Source of the DNA: Paludibacterium yongneupense DSM 18731 | Lineage (GTDB): Bacteria > Pseudomonadota > Gammaproteobacteria > Burkholderiales > Chromobacteriaceae | Assembly (NCBI RefSeq): GCF_000422925.1 | Contig: NZ_AUGZ01000010.1 | Coordinates: 62,001-126,000, forward strand | Length of the DNA: 64,000 nt | Direction of reading: 5' to 3' | Shown: positions 34,302 through 41,873 of the stretch, piece after piece | Layout: each line of letters begins with the position of its first letter | Position numbering within the stretch: position 1 is the stretch's first letter | The notes under the pieces: generated by a model | What the model was told of the DNA's origin: nothing | The model's database searches: none | The model's input: only the letters and a program-made list of their open reading frames with translations | Program-made: the position numbers and the translations under genes

Positions 34302-35552
34302 ATGATACGTTGGGGATGGCTGATCCTGGTTCTGTTTATCACGGCCTGTGGCGGTGGCGGCGGCGGCGGAGACAGTTCGAGCAGCGGCAGCTCGGGCAGT
34401 TCCAGCTCGTCGTCCACGACGAGCAGCAACGTCGCGTTGAGCACGACCTGCACCAGCACGGCAGCGTCGTCGGGCAACTCGATCCCGGTCAGCGTCTGCG
34501 GTGCGACCGGCGGCACCTCCACTTTCCTCAATATCCCCTATGTTTCGGTGAAGGTGTGCGCAAGCAGCGATACCAGCCAGTGTACGACCGTCAACAACGT
34601 ACTGCTCGATACCGGCTCGACCGGACTGCGCTTGTTTGCGTCCACGCTCGGCGCAATCAGTCTCAGCGCGCAGACCAGCGGCGGCAACCCGGTCGGCGAG
34701 TGCGCGGCCTTCGGCTCGGGCGTCACCTGGGGTGCGGTCAAGACCGCCTATGTGAGGCTCGCCGGCGAAGTCACCTCCACCGCGATTCCGATTCAGGTCA
34801 TCAACGACAATTCCAGCTTCGCGACCATCGGTTCGTCCTGCACCGCTTATGGCAGCAATATGGGCAGCCCGGGACTGCTCGGCGCGAACGGCATTCTCGG
34901 CATCAACAACCTGCCTATCGACCAGCAGCATTATTTCAGTTGCACCTCGAGCAGCAGCTCCGCAACCTGCACCGCGATCACGCAAGCGACCGGTTCGCAG
35001 ATCCCCAACCCTATCGCCTGGTTCAGCAGCACCAACACCAACGGCAGCGTGCTGACCTTGCCCACGATCAGCGGCACCGGCGCCACCTCGGCCAGCGGCA
35101 CGCTGTATTTCGGCATCGATACCCAGTCCAATAATTCATCGAGCGGTGCCAGCAGCCATGCTACCGACCAGTACGGCGACATGTCGGCGACGACGACCAT
35201 CAGCTCGGGCGGCAGCACGATCAGTTCGTCCTCGACCAGCTTTATCGATAGCGGCTCGAACGGCGCCTTCTTCCCCTCCTCCCTGACCCGCTGCAGCAGC
35301 TCGTCATGGTACTGCCCCTCCGGCTCGCAGGCCCTGACCATCGCCGTCGGCGGCGGCACGGGGGTCAGCTTCACCGTAGCCAATGCCAGTACCCTGTTCG
35401 CCAGCAACAGCGGCAACAACACCGCGTTCGACGATCTGGCCGCCTACACCAGCTCGCAGATAGACCTCGGACTGCCTTTCTTTTTCGGGCGCAGCATATT
35501 CGTTTATATCGCCAGCATCGGCGCTACCAGCAGTACGGTCAAAGTGCTGTGA
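34302..35552 (+). CDS. DUF3443 lipoprotein with pepsin-like D(T/S)G motifs
   Basis: A 416-residue predicted lipoprotein. The signal ends in ITAC with the lipidated cysteine C16, followed by a Gly then Ser/Thr-rich tether (17-45). The body carries LLDTGSTGL (catalytic-type D103) and FIDSGSNGAFF (D316), 213 residues apart, each with the D-(T/S)-G-S pattern of pepsin-family aspartic peptidases. Between them, NGILGIN (near residue 197) and GTLYFGID match the pepsin strands that read GILGL and GG(I/V)D. Family knowledge names it only DUF3443; the peptidase assignment is my inference. An AAGGTAAAGAG ribosome region precedes the ATG. It is encoded with DUF2844. Confidence 0.8.
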   Translation: MIRWGWLILVLFITACGGGGGGGDSSSSGSSGSSSSSSTTSSNVALSTTCTSTAASSGNSIPVSVCGATGGTSTFLNIPYVSVKVCASSDTSQCTTVNNVLLDTGSTGLRLFASTLGAISLSAQTSGGNPVGECAAFGSGVTWGAVKTAYVRLAGEVTSTAIPIQVINDNSSFATIGSSCTAYGSNMGSPGLLGANGILGINNLPIDQQHYFSCTSSSSSATCTAITQATGSQIPNPIAWFSSTNTNGSVLTLPTISGTGATSASGTLYFGIDTQSNNSSSGASSHATDQYGDMSATTTISSGGSTISSSSTSFIDSGSNGAFFPSSLTRCSSSSWYCPSGSQALTIAVGGGTGVSFTVANASTLFASNSGNNTAFDDLAAYTSSQIDLGLPFFFGRSIFVYIASIGATSSTVKVL

Positions 35553-35555
35553 CCG

Positions 35556-35588
35556 CCGCCGTCCGGCCCCGCGCGGGCCGGACGGCGG
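35556..35588 (+). terminator. Strong hairpin after the DUF3443 gene
   Basis: A perfect 14-bp stem (CCGCCGTCCGGCCC and its complement) with a 5-base loop begins 3 bases after the DUF3443 stop codon. There is no T-run behind it, so termination efficiency is uncertain. Confidence 0.45.
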
Positions 35589-35759
35589 GCTTGACCCGAC
35601 GGCGGCACCGCCGTTACCATAGATTCATGCTTTCCTGCACCGCATTCTCCCTCCGCCTTGCCTGCTGTTGTCCGCGCTGACAACTGACGTCGTCCTTTTC
35701 GCTCCCGTTTTCGCCAAGCGCGGCCTCCGCCGCCGGCTACGCCCTCAGGATTCAAGACT

Positions 35760-37157
35760 ATGGCCCTCGTACTGTACGATACCTGGCAACGCGCGCTCGT
35801 CCCTTTCACGCCCTCGTCCCGGACGGCGGTCGGCCTCTACTGCTGTGGACCGACGGTGTACGACTATGCGCATATCGGCAATCTGCGCACCTATCTGTTC
35901 GAAGACTGGCTGCGCCGGGCACTGGAGTTCAACGGCCACGCCGTGCGCCATGTCATCAATGTCACCGACGTCGGCCATCTCACCAGCGATGCCGACAGCG
36001 GCGAAGACAAGATGGAGAAAGGCAGCCGCCGCCACGGACGCCCGGCACTGGAGATCGCCGACTATTTCCTCGCCGCGTTTCGTCGCGACTGGGAACGGCT
36101 CAACCTGCTCCCCCCCGCGGTCTGGTGCCGCGCGAGCGAGCACATCGCAGAACAAATCGCCTTCATCGGCGACCTAGCTGCACGCGGCTATACCTACCGC
36201 ACCGATGACGGCATCTATTTCGACAGCAGCCGCATCGCCGACTACGGCTTTCTCGCCAGGCTGGACCGCGACGGGCTGGCGGCCGGCATCCGGGTCGACA
36301 GCGGCCAGAAACGCACGGCCACCGATTTCGCCTTGTGGAAATTCAGTCCGGTCGGCGTACGGCGGCAGATGGAATGGGATAGCCCGTGGGGCCGCGGCTT
36401 TCCTGGCTGGCATATCGAGTGCTCGGCCATGGCGCGTCGCTATCTCGGCGACGACTTCGACATTCATTGCGGCGGCGAAGACCACATCCCCGTGCACCAC
36501 AGCAACGAGATCGCACAGAATCAGGCCTGTCACGGAGGCCGCGGCGCACGGCGGTGGATGCACGGCTATTTTCTGAAAGTCCGCCCCGAACAGGGCGGAG
36601 AGGCCGGCAAGATGTCAAAGTCGAGCGGCGACTTTCTGCGCCTGGACAGCCTGCTCGCGCGCGGCTTCGATGCGCTTGCCTACCGCTATCTCTGTCTGAC
36701 CGCGCACTACCGCCATCAACTCGAGTTCAGCTGGGAAGGGTTGGCCGCCGCGCAGACCGCGCTCGACCGCCTGCGCGAGGCGGCAGCCGACGCGCCGGAC
36801 GGCGGCCAGCCCGACGCCGCCCTCATGGCCCGGTTCGCGCTCGAGATCGATAACGACCTCAACCTGCCGCGAGCACTGGCGCTGGCCTGGGAAGTCGCGC
36901 GCGGCCCCCTGCCGCCGGCCGAGCGGCGGGCGACGCTGCTGGCTCTGGATGCGGTGCTGGGACTCGGACTCGAACACTGGCGCCGCGAAGACGCGCCCGC
37001 GCGGGCACGGGAACTCGCGCAGTCAAGGGAAGCGGCGCGCGGGGCGCGCCAGTGGCAGGAGGCGGATCGCTTGCGCGCAGCCATCGAGGAAATGGGCTGG
37101 CGCGTCGACGACACGCCAGCCGGGCCCAGGCTTATGCCTCGACGTCTTCCAGGCTGA
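35760..37157 (+). CDS. cysS: Cysteinyl-tRNA synthetase, atypical subtype
   Basis: A 465-residue class I synthetase that charges tRNA-Cys. Seen: the HIGH-box variant HIGN in CGPTVYDYAHIGNLRTY, zinc ligands including the C of CGPT, C in HIECSAM and the GGEDHIPVHHSNE histidines, and KMSKSSGDFL for ATP binding. The usual proteobacterial CysS has CGVTVYD-x-CHIGH-AR and GGxDLxFPHHENE; this protein instead has the forms more familiar from Gram-positive and deep-branching bacteria. It may be a second copy acquired by transfer, or the only one; the window cannot tell. Its 3' end overlaps the converging ABC ATPase gene by 26 bases. Confidence 0.9.
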   Translation: MALVLYDTWQRALVPFTPSSRTAVGLYCCGPTVYDYAHIGNLRTYLFEDWLRRALEFNGHAVRHVINVTDVGHLTSDADSGEDKMEKGSRRHGRPALEIADYFLAAFRRDWERLNLLPPAVWCRASEHIAEQIAFIGDLAARGYTYRTDDGIYFDSSRIADYGFLARLDRDGLAAGIRVDSGQKRTATDFALWKFSPVGVRRQMEWDSPWGRGFPGWHIECSAMARRYLGDDFDIHCGGEDHIPVHHSNEIAQNQACHGGRGARRWMHGYFLKVRPEQGGEAGKMSKSSGDFLRLDSLLARGFDALAYRYLCLTAHYRHQLEFSWEGLAAAQTALDRLREAAADAPDGGQPDAALMARFALEIDNDLNLPRALALAWEVARGPLPPAERRATLLALDAVLGLGLEHWRREDAPARARELAQSREAARGARQWQEADRLRAAIEEMGWRVDDTPAGPRLMPRRLPG

Positions 37158-38433
37158 ACATTTCGGACTGGTCGTTATAGGAGAAGATCTCGGCGTAGCG
37201 GCCCCAGTCGATCACGGCGGACAGCGTTTCTTCGGCGGCCTGGTCGCTGAGGAAGTCTTCGAGCTCCTGCTTGAAGCGGTCTAGCGGCGCCCGCTGCCCC
37301 GGCCGCTCGTTGAGAACGGTGCGGATATGGTTGGCGAGCGGAATCGCACGCAGCAACATCTCGGCGAATCTCAGCTTGCGCGCCTGGGTGCCCTCTTCGG
37401 CGAACAGGCGTCCAGGCATGGTCAGGGCGATATCGCCTTCCGACACCTCGGCAAAACCGAGGTGTTGCAGGAACTCGGCCACCGGGAACAGATCGTCCAC
37501 TTCCAGCCGCAGGCTGCTTGCGAGTTCCGGCAAGTCGGCGCGTCCGTGATAGGGGGCCACCGCCAGGGTCTCGATCAGACCGGCCAGCAAGTTGGTCGAT
37601 ACGGCCGGCATCCAGCTGCCGATATGCAGTTCGCTGCGCGGCGCGCCGGCCGTCTGCTTGCGCGCGGTCATCTTGGCGTAGATATCATCCACCAGTTGGC
37701 GGAAGGCCGGCGCCAGCCGGTTGCGCGGGTGCGGGAAAGGGACGACGATTTCGGCGCCGACACGGCCCGGATTGGACGACAGCAGCAGGATGCGGTCGCA
37801 CATGAATACCGCTTCCTCGATGTTATGGGTCACGATCAGCACCGACTTGATCGGCATGCTGCCGGCGTTCCACAAATCGAGCATATCGGTACGCAAGGTC
37901 TCCGCCGTCAGAACGTCGAGCGCGGAGAACGGTTCGTCCATCAGCAACAGGGTCGGATTGACCACCAGCGCCCGCGCAAAACCGACGCGCTGGCGCATGC
38001 CGCCCGACAACTCGCGCGGATAGGCGTTTTCGAAACCGTCCAGACCGATCAGGTCGATGGCCGACAACGCGCGTTCGCGTCTCTCCTTCGCCGCGACTCC
38101 CAGCGCCTCCAGCCCCGCCTCGACGTTCTCGAGCACCGTCAGCCACGGGAATAGCGCAAACGTCTGGAACACCATGGCCACGCCTTCGGCCGGGCCCGAC
38201 AGCGGCTTGCCGCAATACTCGACATGCCCCTCGGTCGGTTTGATCAGACCGGCGATGATACGCAGCAGGGTCGATTTCCCGGAGCCGGAGCGCCCGAGCA
38301 GCCCGACAATCTCGCCCTCTTTCAGCGTCAGATTGACACCGTCGAGAACCTTGAGCTCTCCTTGTTGCGCCTTGTCGAAACCGCAGCCGACATCGTTGAC
38401 GGCCAGAATCTGTTGTTGCGAGGTGCTTTGCAT
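37132..38433 (-). CDS. ABC transporter ATPase, nitrate/sulfonate type with AAA-associated C-terminal domain
   Basis: A 433-residue ATPase. Residues 1-260 are a NrtD/SsuB/TauB-like nucleotide-binding domain: Walker A LLGRSGSGKST, signature LSGGMRQRVGFARAL, Walker B LLLMDEPFSALD and H-switch IVTHNIEEA. Residues about 290-425 are an extra soluble domain of the AAA-associated C-terminal type (LAGLIETLAVAPYHGRADLP onward), which is found on a subset of these ATPases and may be regulatory. It lies 19 bases downstream of the fused-permease gene and is its evident partner. Substrate unknown; no binding protein is encoded nearby. Confidence 0.87.
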   Translation of the reverse strand: MQSTSQQQILAVNDVGCGFDKAQQGELKVLDGVNLTLKEGEIVGLLGRSGSGKSTLLRIIAGLIKPTEGHVEYCGKPLSGPAEGVAMVFQTFALFPWLTVLENVEAGLEALGVAAKERRERALSAIDLIGLDGFENAYPRELSGGMRQRVGFARALVVNPTLLLMDEPFSALDVLTAETLRTDMLDLWNAGSMPIKSVLIVTHNIEEAVFMCDRILLLSSNPGRVGAEIVVPFPHPRNRLAPAFRQLVDDIYAKMTARKQTAGAPRSELHIGSWMPAVSTNLLAGLIETLAVAPYHGRADLPELASSLRLEVDDLFPVAEFLQHLGFAEVSEGDIALTMPGRLFAEEGTQARKLRFAEMLLRAIPLANHIRTVLNERPGQRAPLDRFKQELEDFLSDQAAEETLSAVIDWGRYAEIFSYNDQSEMFSLEDVEA

Positions 38434-38452
38434 GACTGGAATTCTTTCCTGA

Positions 38453-40180
38453 TTAGTTCAGCTTGCTTTCGGCGTAGGCGTACATCGGGCGCCACAACAG
38501 GCGGTTGAACAGCACCACGAACAAGGACATCACCGCAATGCCGAGAATGATCTTGGGAAAATCGCCGGCGGCGGTGGTGCGGGCGATGTAGGCACCGAGC
38601 CCGTACGCTTCGATTCGGGTATTCCCCCAGGATACGAGCTCAGACACGATGCTTGCGTTCCATGCTCCGCCCGAAGCGGTGATCGCACCCGTAATATAGT
38701 AGGGCATGATCCCCGGCAGAATGACCTTGCGCCACCATTGCCAGCCGCGGATGCGGAAATTGGTCGCCGCCTCGCGGAAGTCATTGGGGAAGGCCGAGGC
38801 CCCGGCGATCACATTGAACAGGATGTACCACTGGGTACCCAGCACGATCAACGGACTCAGCCAGATATCGGGATTCGCGTGAAAGTACACGATGCCGACG
38901 ACGAAAATCGGGAACAGCAGATTGGTCGGAAAGGCCGCCAAAAACTGGGCCAAGGGCTGAATTCGCTGCGCCAGGTGCGGGCGCAAGCCGATCATGACCC
39001 CCAGCGGCACCCATACAAGCGAGGCGAGCGCGATGAGCACGAGCACGCGCACCAGGGTGGCCAGCCCCATCCCGAAGACATGCATGACCTCGCTCAGGCC
39101 GACTTCCTGGCCGACGAAGGACACGACCCGCCACAGAAAAAACACGGTCGCCAGCAGCACCAGCACGTTCCACAGCAGATCGCCGCCGCGGGACGGCTTG
39201 CGCACCGATCCCGCCGCCGCATGCCCAAATGGCAGCCGCAGCGGAAGCTTGGCCAGCCACAGCACCAGCTGCCCCGGCGGCCGCAGCAGCCACTGGATCA
39301 GGCGCGCGCGCCGGATCAAGTCGAGCAGCCAGGACTGCGGCGCCGCTTGCGATGCGGTGTCCTCCATGCGGAATTTGTCGGCCCAGGCGACCAGAGGCCG
39401 GAACAGGAACTGGTCGTACAGCAGGATCACCAGCGTCATGGTCAGGATCACCCAGCCGACCGCCCCCAGATCGCGGGCGGCAATGGCCTGCGCCAGATAG
39501 CCGCCGATGCCCGGCAGGACGATATTCTTGTTGCCGACCGTGATCGCTTCGGATGCCACGACGAAAAACCAGCCGCCGGACATGCTCATCATCATGTTCC
39601 AGATCAGTCCGGGCAGAGAGAAGGGCACTTCCAGCTTCCAGAAGCGCTGCCAGGCGCTGAGATGGAAACTGCTCGACACTTCGTTCAGATCGCGCGGAAT
39701 CGTCCGCATCGACTGGTAGAAGCTGAACGTCATATTCCATGCTTGACTGGTGAAAATGGCAAAAATAGCCGCGCATTCGGCGCCGAGCACACGCCCGGGG
39801 AACAGGGCGATGAAAAAGGTCACCGTGAACGAGATATAGCCGAGCACCGGCACCGACTGCAAAATATCCAGAATCGGCACCAGGACTTTTTCGGCACGCC
39901 GGCTCTTGGCCGCCAGCGTACCGTAGGCAAGGCTGAACACCAGCGAGGCAAGCATCGCGGCGAGCATGCGCAAGGTCGTGCGCAGCGCATAGCCGGGGAG
40001 CGCGGCCGGATCAAGCGAAATCGTTTGCGTCTGCAAGGTCGTCAAGGGCGCCAGAGTCTCGCGGAACCCGGTGCTGCCTAAAACAATAATGCATAAAATC
40101 AATGGAAACGCGACAAAATCCCACCTGTTAGGCATCAAACGACGCGCGGAACCGTGTATCACCGGTATCATCATCCGCAT
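38453..40180 (-). CDS. ABC transporter permease with two fused permease domains
   Basis: A 575-residue inner-membrane protein holding two complete BPD-type permease domains in one chain. Domain 1 (about 75-280) has the coupling loop in LNEVSSSFHLSAWQRFWKLE; domain 2 (about 365-570) has it in FREAATNFRIRGWQWWRKVI. Both are flanked by five or six hydrophobic segments; a soluble linker of about 60 residues joins them. The pair therefore needs no second permease. It resembles the nitrate/sulfonate/taurine importer class. It is the first gene of a two-gene unit with the ATPase downstream; the periplasmic binding protein is absent from the window. Confidence 0.86.
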   Translation of the reverse strand: MRMMIPVIHGSARRLMPNRWDFVAFPLILCIIVLGSTGFRETLAPLTTLQTQTISLDPAALPGYALRTTLRMLAAMLASLVFSLAYGTLAAKSRRAEKVLVPILDILQSVPVLGYISFTVTFFIALFPGRVLGAECAAIFAIFTSQAWNMTFSFYQSMRTIPRDLNEVSSSFHLSAWQRFWKLEVPFSLPGLIWNMMMSMSGGWFFVVASEAITVGNKNIVLPGIGGYLAQAIAARDLGAVGWVILTMTLVILLYDQFLFRPLVAWADKFRMEDTASQAAPQSWLLDLIRRARLIQWLLRPPGQLVLWLAKLPLRLPFGHAAAGSVRKPSRGGDLLWNVLVLLATVFFLWRVVSFVGQEVGLSEVMHVFGMGLATLVRVLVLIALASLVWVPLGVMIGLRPHLAQRIQPLAQFLAAFPTNLLFPIFVVGIVYFHANPDIWLSPLIVLGTQWYILFNVIAGASAFPNDFREAATNFRIRGWQWWRKVILPGIMPYYITGAITASGGAWNASIVSELVSWGNTRIEAYGLGAYIARTTAAGDFPKIILGIAVMSLFVVLFNRLLWRPMYAYAESKLN

Positions 40181-40282
40181 GACAATTCCCCGTTTAGTTT
40201 CATATTAACTTCCCCGTCATCGTCGCAGGTTTTTTAATGTTGATGGCATTTCTGCACGCCGCAGGGTTGGCTGTGCGTGCGT

Positions 40283-40300
40283 TATTGTAGCCGCACAATA
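40283..40300 (-). promoter_or_regulatory. Inverted repeat upstream of the fused-permease ABC operon
   Basis: TATTGT and ACAATA flank a 6-base centre about 100 bases before the permease start codon, in the 235-base gap that precedes the operon. On the coding strand it contains TACAAT, a possible -10 box. Candidate operator or promoter only. Confidence 0.3.
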
Positions 40301-40344
40301 TTAAGTTTTGGCGTAAACCCGCCGCGAATTGCATTTTACGATGC

Positions 40345-40379
40345 AAAAACCCGTCGGCGCCCGGCCGACGGGTTTTTTT
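40345..40379 (-). terminator. Rho-independent terminator of the RND efflux operon
   Basis: A 9-bp perfect stem, CCCGTCGGC (40350-40358) with GCCGACGGG (40364-40372), has a T-run on one side and an A-run on the other, so it can act in both directions. Read on the minus strand it lies 36 bases after the outer-membrane factor stop codon and ends in five T residues. It is the clearest terminator in the window. Confidence 0.78.
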
Positions 40380-40415
40380 CGGAATGCACAGTCAATCGCA
40401 AGCGACGGAGCGCCG

Positions 40416-41867
40416 TCAGCCGCGCGGCTCCGACTGCGCGGCTGACGGGACGGGGTGGACGGGGTCTCCGGCTTGCCAGCCGCCGCCCAGGGCCTTGATC
40501 AGGCCGACGCTGGCGGCCAGACGATTGTTGACGATGGAATACAACGAGCGCTCCGCGCTCTGGCGGGTGGCTTGCACCGTCACCACGCTCAGATAGCTGA
40601 CCGTTCCGGCGCGGTACTGGTTCAGGGTGATGGTTTCCGACTCGCGTGCCGCATCGAGTGCGCCCTGCGCCAGAATCTGCTCCTGCTCCAGTTGCCTGAG
40701 CCCGGCCAGATTGTCTTCAACGTCCTGGAACCCGGCGAGCACCGTTGCGCGATAATTGGCAACGCTTGCATCGTAGCTGGCTACCGCCGCCGCATCCTCT
40801 GCGCTGCGCAAGCCGCCGTCAAACAGCGTTGCCGCCAACTGCGGGCCGATGGACCACACGCGATAGGGCAAGGTCAGCCAGTTGGCGTAGGACGGACTCT
40901 TGTAGCCGCCGCTGCCGGTCAGGGTCAGGGAGGGAAACCAGGCGGAACGCGCCACACCGATCTTGGCATTGGCCTGGGCCACGTCGCGCTCGGCGACGGC
41001 GATGTCGGGGCGGCGCTGCAGCAGCTCGGAGGGCACGCCGGTCGGAGTGGCGGGCACGCGCGGAGCCTGCTTCAACTCGGACAAGTCGAACGACGACGGG
41101 TTTTCGCCCAGCAGTACGGCGATGGCATGGACAAGCTTGGCGCGCGTCAACGCCTCGTCTACGGCGCTGACCTGCATGCTCTTGAGCTGACTCTGCGCCT
41201 GCACCACCGCCGCGCGCGAAGCGACGCCGGAGTCGAACTGGTGCTGGGTCAGATCGAGTTGCTGCTGGTACGCCGCGACGCTGTCGTCGAAGGAACGTTT
41301 CTGGCTATCGGCGATATAAAGCTGGAAATAGCTGAGCGCCAGTTGCGCTTGCTGCGCTAGCCGCGTCGATTCGAGCGTGGCGGCGCTGGCCTCCTGGCTC
41401 GCGCGGCCGGCCTCGACCGAGCGGCGCACCCCTCCCCACAGATCCGGCTCCCAGCTGGCGGTCAGCGCCGTGCTATAGCTGGTGCTGAGCGCGGACGAGG
41501 ATGTTCCCTGATTGCCGCTGCCGACCGAGGAGCGGGTCGCTGCGGCGCTCGCGCTCACGGTCGGGCTATAACTGGCCCGCGCTTCCTCCAGCAATGCCGT
41601 CGCCTGCCGGTAGTTGGCCTCGGCCTGCGCGATGGTCTGATTCGACGCGGCCAGGCGCGCTTCCAGCGCATTGAGTCCGGCATCGCCATAGGCCTCCCAC
41701 CACTGTCCGCGTGCGATGGCATCGGCCGGCGCGGCCGGTTTCCAGCCCGCACTTTCCTTGAAGCGGGCCGGTACGTCGATCGTCGGCCGGACATAGTCGG
41801 GACCGACCGCGCATCCGGCCAGGCTTGCGGCTACCAGTGGCAACCAGAATCGGGTTCTCGTCAACAT
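40416..41867 (-). CDS. RND efflux outer-membrane factor (OprM/NodT family lipoprotein)
   Basis: A 483-residue TolC-like outer-membrane channel. The N-terminus is a lipoprotein signal with lipobox LAGC (C19) followed by AVGPDYVRP, the standard start of NodT/OprM proteins. Two structural repeats follow, including LNALEARLAASNQTIAQAEANYRQA (first coiled hairpin) and LLQRRPDIAVAERDVAQANA (second), then ASWEPDLWGGVRR in the first barrel region. It starts 6 bases after the second pump gene, with a GAGGA site inside that gene's end, so it is the last gene of the mdtABC-type operon, supplying its exit duct. Confidence 0.92.
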   Translation of the reverse strand: MLTRTRFWLPLVAASLAGCAVGPDYVRPTIDVPARFKESAGWKPAAPADAIARGQWWEAYGDAGLNALEARLAASNQTIAQAEANYRQATALLEEARASYSPTVSASAAATRSSVGSGNQGTSSSALSTSYSTALTASWEPDLWGGVRRSVEAGRASQEASAATLESTRLAQQAQLALSYFQLYIADSQKRSFDDSVAAYQQQLDLTQHQFDSGVASRAAVVQAQSQLKSMQVSAVDEALTRAKLVHAIAVLLGENPSSFDLSELKQAPRVPATPTGVPSELLQRRPDIAVAERDVAQANAKIGVARSAWFPSLTLTGSGGYKSPSYANWLTLPYRVWSIGPQLAATLFDGGLRSAEDAAAVASYDASVANYRATVLAGFQDVEDNLAGLRQLEQEQILAQGALDAARESETITLNQYRAGTVSYLSVVTVQATRQSAERSLYSIVNNRLAASVGLIKALGGGWQAGDPVHPVPSAAQSEPRG

Positions 41868-41873
41868 CGTCTT

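Noticed and set aside
38738-40081. A 447-codon plus-strand frame opposite the fused permease
   Set aside because: Low-complexity His/Gln/Arg-rich translation with no domain. It is the antisense shadow of a strongly supported membrane protein.
40330-40345. TGCAT-N6-ATGCA repeat beside the efflux terminator
   Set aside because: Too short (5 bp) and directly adjoining the much stronger terminator hairpin; no independent meaning seen.
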